Source of the DNA: UBA4732 sp002404095
GTDB taxonomy: Bacteria > Planctomycetota > Planctomycetia > Gemmatales > Gemmataceae
DNA length: 33,414 nt
Direction of reading: 5' to 3'
NCBI GenBank assembly: GCA_036783645.1
Contig: DAIPWT010000066.1
Location: 1 to 33,414, forward strand
Part shown: positions 30,940 through 33,414 of the stretch, one piece after another
Layout: every line of letters starts with the position of its first letter
Position numbering within the stretch: position 1 is the stretch's first letter
Notes under the pieces: generated by a model
What the model was told of the DNA's origin: nothing
Database searches by the model: none
What the model saw: only the letters and a program-made list of their open reading frames with translations
Translations under genes and position numbers: made by a program

Positions 30940-32276
30940 ATGAATGCTCCCCTCCCGACCCGCCGGTTCTTTCCTTTCGGCCTCCTCCTCGTCATGACGT
31001 TTCTACTTGGCGTCTTCCTCGACCGTTCGGGTTGGCTTCCCGGAAGCGGCGGCCGCGAGCCGCCCGGTCTCGGCCAAACCTTCGCGCCCTTCTGGGAAGC
31101 GTGGAACCTCGTTCACGAAAACTATGTCGATCAAAAGAGCGTGGAACCGGTCAAGATGACGCGCTTCGCCATCGCTGGCATGTTGGAATCCCTCGGCGAC
31201 GAAGGCCATACCGGTTATCTGCCGCCGGACGCTGTGAAGCGAATGGAGAGCGACCTCAAGGGCGAGATGGAAGGCATCGGCGCCCGGATCACCATGCGCA
31301 AGCTCGTACCCACTATTTTCCAGACGATGCCGAACTCGCCCGCGCGCACAGCTGGCGTGAAAGCCGGCGACGCCATCCTCGAAGTGAACGGCCAGCCGGT
31401 CGCACGGGAATCGCTGCAACAAATCGTGGAGCAGGTGCGCGGAGCGGCCGGGACGGAGGTGAAACTTCGCGTCATGCACGAAGGCCAGCCGGGGCCGGTC
31501 GAGGTGGCGATCACGCGCGGCAAGGTCGAGGTGCCGGACGTATCGTGGCACATGTTGCCAGGCGAATCGCTCGCGCACATTGGTATGGAATCGTTCGGAG
31601 ACAAGGCGGACGAACAACTCCGCACCGCGCTAAAGGAGACGCGGGAGCAGGGAGCTAAAGGCGTGATCCTCGACCTTCGCGGCAACTTGCAGTGCAGATT
31701 CGGGGCGTTCAACAGCTTACGGGAGCTAAAGGCGTGATCCTCGACCTTCGCGGCAACCCCGGCGGTCTGAAAGACCAAGCCATAGAGGTCACAAGCGAAT
31801 TTCTCAAGGACGGCGAAGTTTTCATCGACCAGGACGCTCATGGCAAACAGACGGCCGTCCCCGTCACACAGGACGGCATGGCCTTGGACCTTCCCCTTTG
31901 TGTGCTGATCGACGGCGGCACGGCAAGCGCGGCCGAGATTTGCGCCGGCGCCCTGCAAGATTACGGCCGGGCGAAGTTGGTCGGCGAACGCACGTTCGGC
32001 ACCGGCACGGTGCTGCAACGATTTCCGCTAAGCGACGGATCGGAGGTTCTCCTGGCGACCTCGCAATGGCTAACGCCAAAGGGACGGCAAATATGGCACA
32101 AAGGCATAACGCCGGACGTGGAGGTCGCGCTTCCCGAAGCGGCGTCGATTTTGCTGCCGGAGATGGAGGACGGTATGGATACGGCCGCGTTCCAGCGCAG
32201 CGAAGACGCCCAACTCCACAAAGCTATCGAAATACTCCGAAAGGAAATTCAGGGCCGTGCGCCGGACGTGAAGTGA
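30940..32276 (+). pseudogene. Carboxyl-terminal processing protease (S41), frame broken by a 71-bp duplication
   Basis: Frame 1 (30940-31737) encodes an N-terminal membrane anchor (FFPFGLLLVMTFLLGVFLD), a helical region and a PDZ domain (EGIGARI, SPARTAGVKAGDAILEVNGQ), then stops with a foreign tail (NLQCRFGAFNSLRELKA). Frame 2 (open from 31692, ends 32276) resumes with AKGVILDLRGNPGGLKDQAI and holds the catalytic Ser and Lys (DGGTASAAEICAGAL; GRAKLVGERTFGTG). Removing 71 bp restores one frame of 421 residues, normal for CtpA-like proteases that trim periplasmic proteins. As read, the PDZ part has no active site. A GTG in the filler (31692) could start the catalytic half, but no ribosome site is seen. 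It could be a true mutation, a reversible switch or an assembly error. Confidence 0.88.
31650..31757 (+). repeat. 37-bp direct repeat with 34-bp filler in the S41 gene
   Basis: 31650-31686 and 31721-31757 are identical over 37 bases (start GGGAGCTAAAGGCGTGATCC). Between them is a 34-base filler (31687-31720) with no counterpart in the gene family. Offset 71 bp, which shifts the frame by two. Confidence 0.97.
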
Positions 32277-32293
32277 CGCGAGCCGCTACGCCG

Positions 32294-32692
32294 TCATCCC
32301 ACCGCTTGCTTGGCCTCACAGCAACGGCGGACGGCTTCCAGCAGCCGCGCCGCTTCGACGGGTTTGTGCAGGTAGCCGGCCACGCCGAGTAAGGCGGCCT
32401 CCTCCGCCGCGCCGTCCATGCCCGAAAACACAATGACCGGAATCGAGGCCAGCGCGTCGTCCTCCTGCTGCTGCCGGCGGAAGTCGTGGCCATCTAACAC
32501 GGGCATCGAGAGATCGAGCAGAATGACGTCGGGCCGCCGGTGTTCACGCAGGCGACACAAGGCGTCGGCGCCATTATTGGCCAGGGCGACGCAATAACCG
32601 GAAGCGGCCAGAATCATGCTGAGCGCTTCGCGCGTCACGGGATTGTCGTCGATGAGAAGGATGCGTTTGTGCGATAATGTGACGGCGGACAT
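32294..32692 (-). CDS. Stand-alone response regulator receiver protein
   Basis: Protein of 132 residues with GAGGAG upstream of the ATG at 32692. A single CheY-like receiver domain: KRILLIDDNPVTREALSMIL (acidic pair), PDVILLDLSMPVLDG (phospho-accepting Asp), IPVIVFSG (switch Ser) and GYLHKPVEAARLLEAV (conserved Lys-Pro). No output domain, so it would act by protein contacts or as a phosphate carrier. No kinase gene is next to it; its partner is unknown. It is convergent with the S41 gene. Confidence 0.92.
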   Translation of the reverse strand: MSAVTLSHKRILLIDDNPVTREALSMILAASGYCVALANNGADALCRLREHRRPDVILLDLSMPVLDGHDFRRQQQEDDALASIPVIVFSGMDGAAEEAALLGVAGYLHKPVEAARLLEAVRRCCEAKQAVG

Positions 32693-32861
32693 AGTTTTTC
32701 TCCTCGACCCGGTCCAGTCCCTAACGATTGTTATTCCTTAGCATATTATGTACCATCGGTCCTGCCGGAATAATCCGCAGCTTCACTATCGTCGGGATGG
32801 CGCGATTTTTGCTCCCTACTAATGTCAATGGAGCGCCCGTTCATCAACTGGGAGATGGATT

Positions 32862-33380
32862 ATGGTAACGAGAGACGACTTAGTGGCCGGTGTTTTCGAC
32901 GATGCACGGCGCGCTGAACAGGCAATAGCGGATCTATATCAGTCGGGATTCGCATTGGATAAAATCGACATGGTAACGCGAAGTCAGGGCGAAACATCGG
33001 CCACGCCGGACTTCGCCGCCCAAAAGACCGCGGCCGATGGTGCGATCACTGGGGCCGCGACGGGCGCGGGGGTGGGTGCGGTAGCCGGTGCGGCTGCCGC
33101 CGCTGCAATGATGCTGATTCCGGGCGTCGGTATTGTCTTGGGCGCCGGACTTCTGGCCGGCGTCATTGGCGGCGCCGCGCTCGGGGCGACGGGCGGTTCG
33201 CTGATCGGCCCTTTTATCGCTCTTGAAATGCCCGAAGAAGACGCGCACTATTACGCCCACGCCGTCCAGGACGAAGGCCGTATCGTCGTCCTTGTGCAGA
33301 CGCCGAGCCGGCAAGCGGAAGCCCGCGCTGTCTTGAACCGGCACGGCGGCCGTGATCGACGCGTGGCGCCGGCCGTTTAG
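32862..33380 (+). CDS. Glycine-zipper membrane protein, general-stress-like
   Basis: Protein of 172 residues, GGGAGA upstream of the ATG. Residues 1-50 are a ferredoxin-like half (DDLVAGVFDDARRAEQAIAD, LDKIDMVTRS) of the type seen in general-stress-protein-17M/YflT-like proteins. The middle (about 58-125) is a glycine zipper, GAATGAGVGAVAGAAAAAAM and GVIGGAALGATGGSLIG, likely inserting in a membrane. The end (HYYAHAVQDEGRIVVLVQTP) repeats the first fold. A stress role is by resemblance only. A TATTAT box (32744-32749) about 110 bp upstream could be its promoter. The gene is complete, with 34 bp left in the window. Confidence 0.82.
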   Translation: MVTRDDLVAGVFDDARRAEQAIADLYQSGFALDKIDMVTRSQGETSATPDFAAQKTAADGAITGAATGAGVGAVAGAAAAAAMMLIPGVGIVLGAGLLAGVIGGAALGATGGSLIGPFIALEMPEEDAHYYAHAVQDEGRIVVLVQTPSRQAEARAVLNRHGGRDRRVAPAV

Positions 33381-33414
33381 CCGCGACCCGAAGGGGAGCG
33401 CGTGGGAGACGCGC

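Overview
The window looks like chromosomal DNA of a planctomycete, most likely of the Gemmataceae/Isosphaeraceae type. The reasons are gene content and style: a zinc-finger plus Ser/Thr kinase plus leucine-rich-repeat membrane protein, an ECF sigma factor, several sugar-phosphate isomerase/epimerase and Gfo/Idh/MocA genes, secreted beta-propeller and thioredoxin-like proteins, high GC, and many long palindromes between genes. The taxonomic call is inference. The sequence appears to be a draft assembly, because a run of 10 N lies inside one palindrome (18388-18397).

Layout. 1-7.2 kb: a secreted thioredoxin-like protein (minus); a nucleotidyl cyclase with a nuclease-like N-terminus that overlaps an ECF sigma factor; a VapBC-type antitoxin/PIN toxin pair; and a 901-residue kinase with LRRs. 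7.2-8.35 kb: a HicB-HicA-HicB-HicB array ending in what looks like a beheaded second hicA, followed by palindromes. 8.37-14.2 kb: a PQQ-type dehydrogenase, a DinB-like protein, a 35-residue Lys-rich protein with a clear terminator, a sugar isomerase/epimerase, a compound repeat, a small coiled-coil protein and a Gfo/Idh/MocA oxidoreductase. 14.2-18.3 kb (all minus): leuD, leuC, an unusual PSP1-[2Fe-2S] fusion, and ispH. 18.4-20.6 kb: a secreted hypothetical protein and an RlmI-like methyltransferase. 20.8-26.9 kb (all plus): a sugar isomerase/epimerase coupled to a RhaT-like transporter, then an SGNH-MBOAT-SGNH O-acylation cluster with two closely similar SGNH genes. 26.95-30.7 kb (minus): a TPR remnant, pepP, accB, accC. 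30.9-33.4 kb: a carboxyl-terminal-processing (S41) protease split by a 71-bp duplication, a response regulator and a glycine-zipper protein.

How the parts work together. leuC/leuD give isopropylmalate isomerase (leucine synthesis); ispH gives the last MEP-pathway step; accB/accC give the biotin half of acetyl-CoA carboxylase. The isomerase plus RhaT pair suggests uptake and processing of a deoxysugar. The SGNH-MBOAT-SGNH set suggests O-acylation of an exported polysaccharide. The cyclase and sigma factor are translationally coupled and probably form a signalling unit.

The most unusual material is (i) the exact, frame-restoring 71-bp duplication in the S41 protease, (ii) the nuclease-like/cyclase fusion coupled to a sigma factor, (iii) the PSP1/BFD iron-sulfur fusion upstream of leuCD, (iv) the Hic array with a decayed hicA, and (v) a set of about ten mostly unrelated long perfect palindromes placed at gene boundaries, two of which have become coding sequence.
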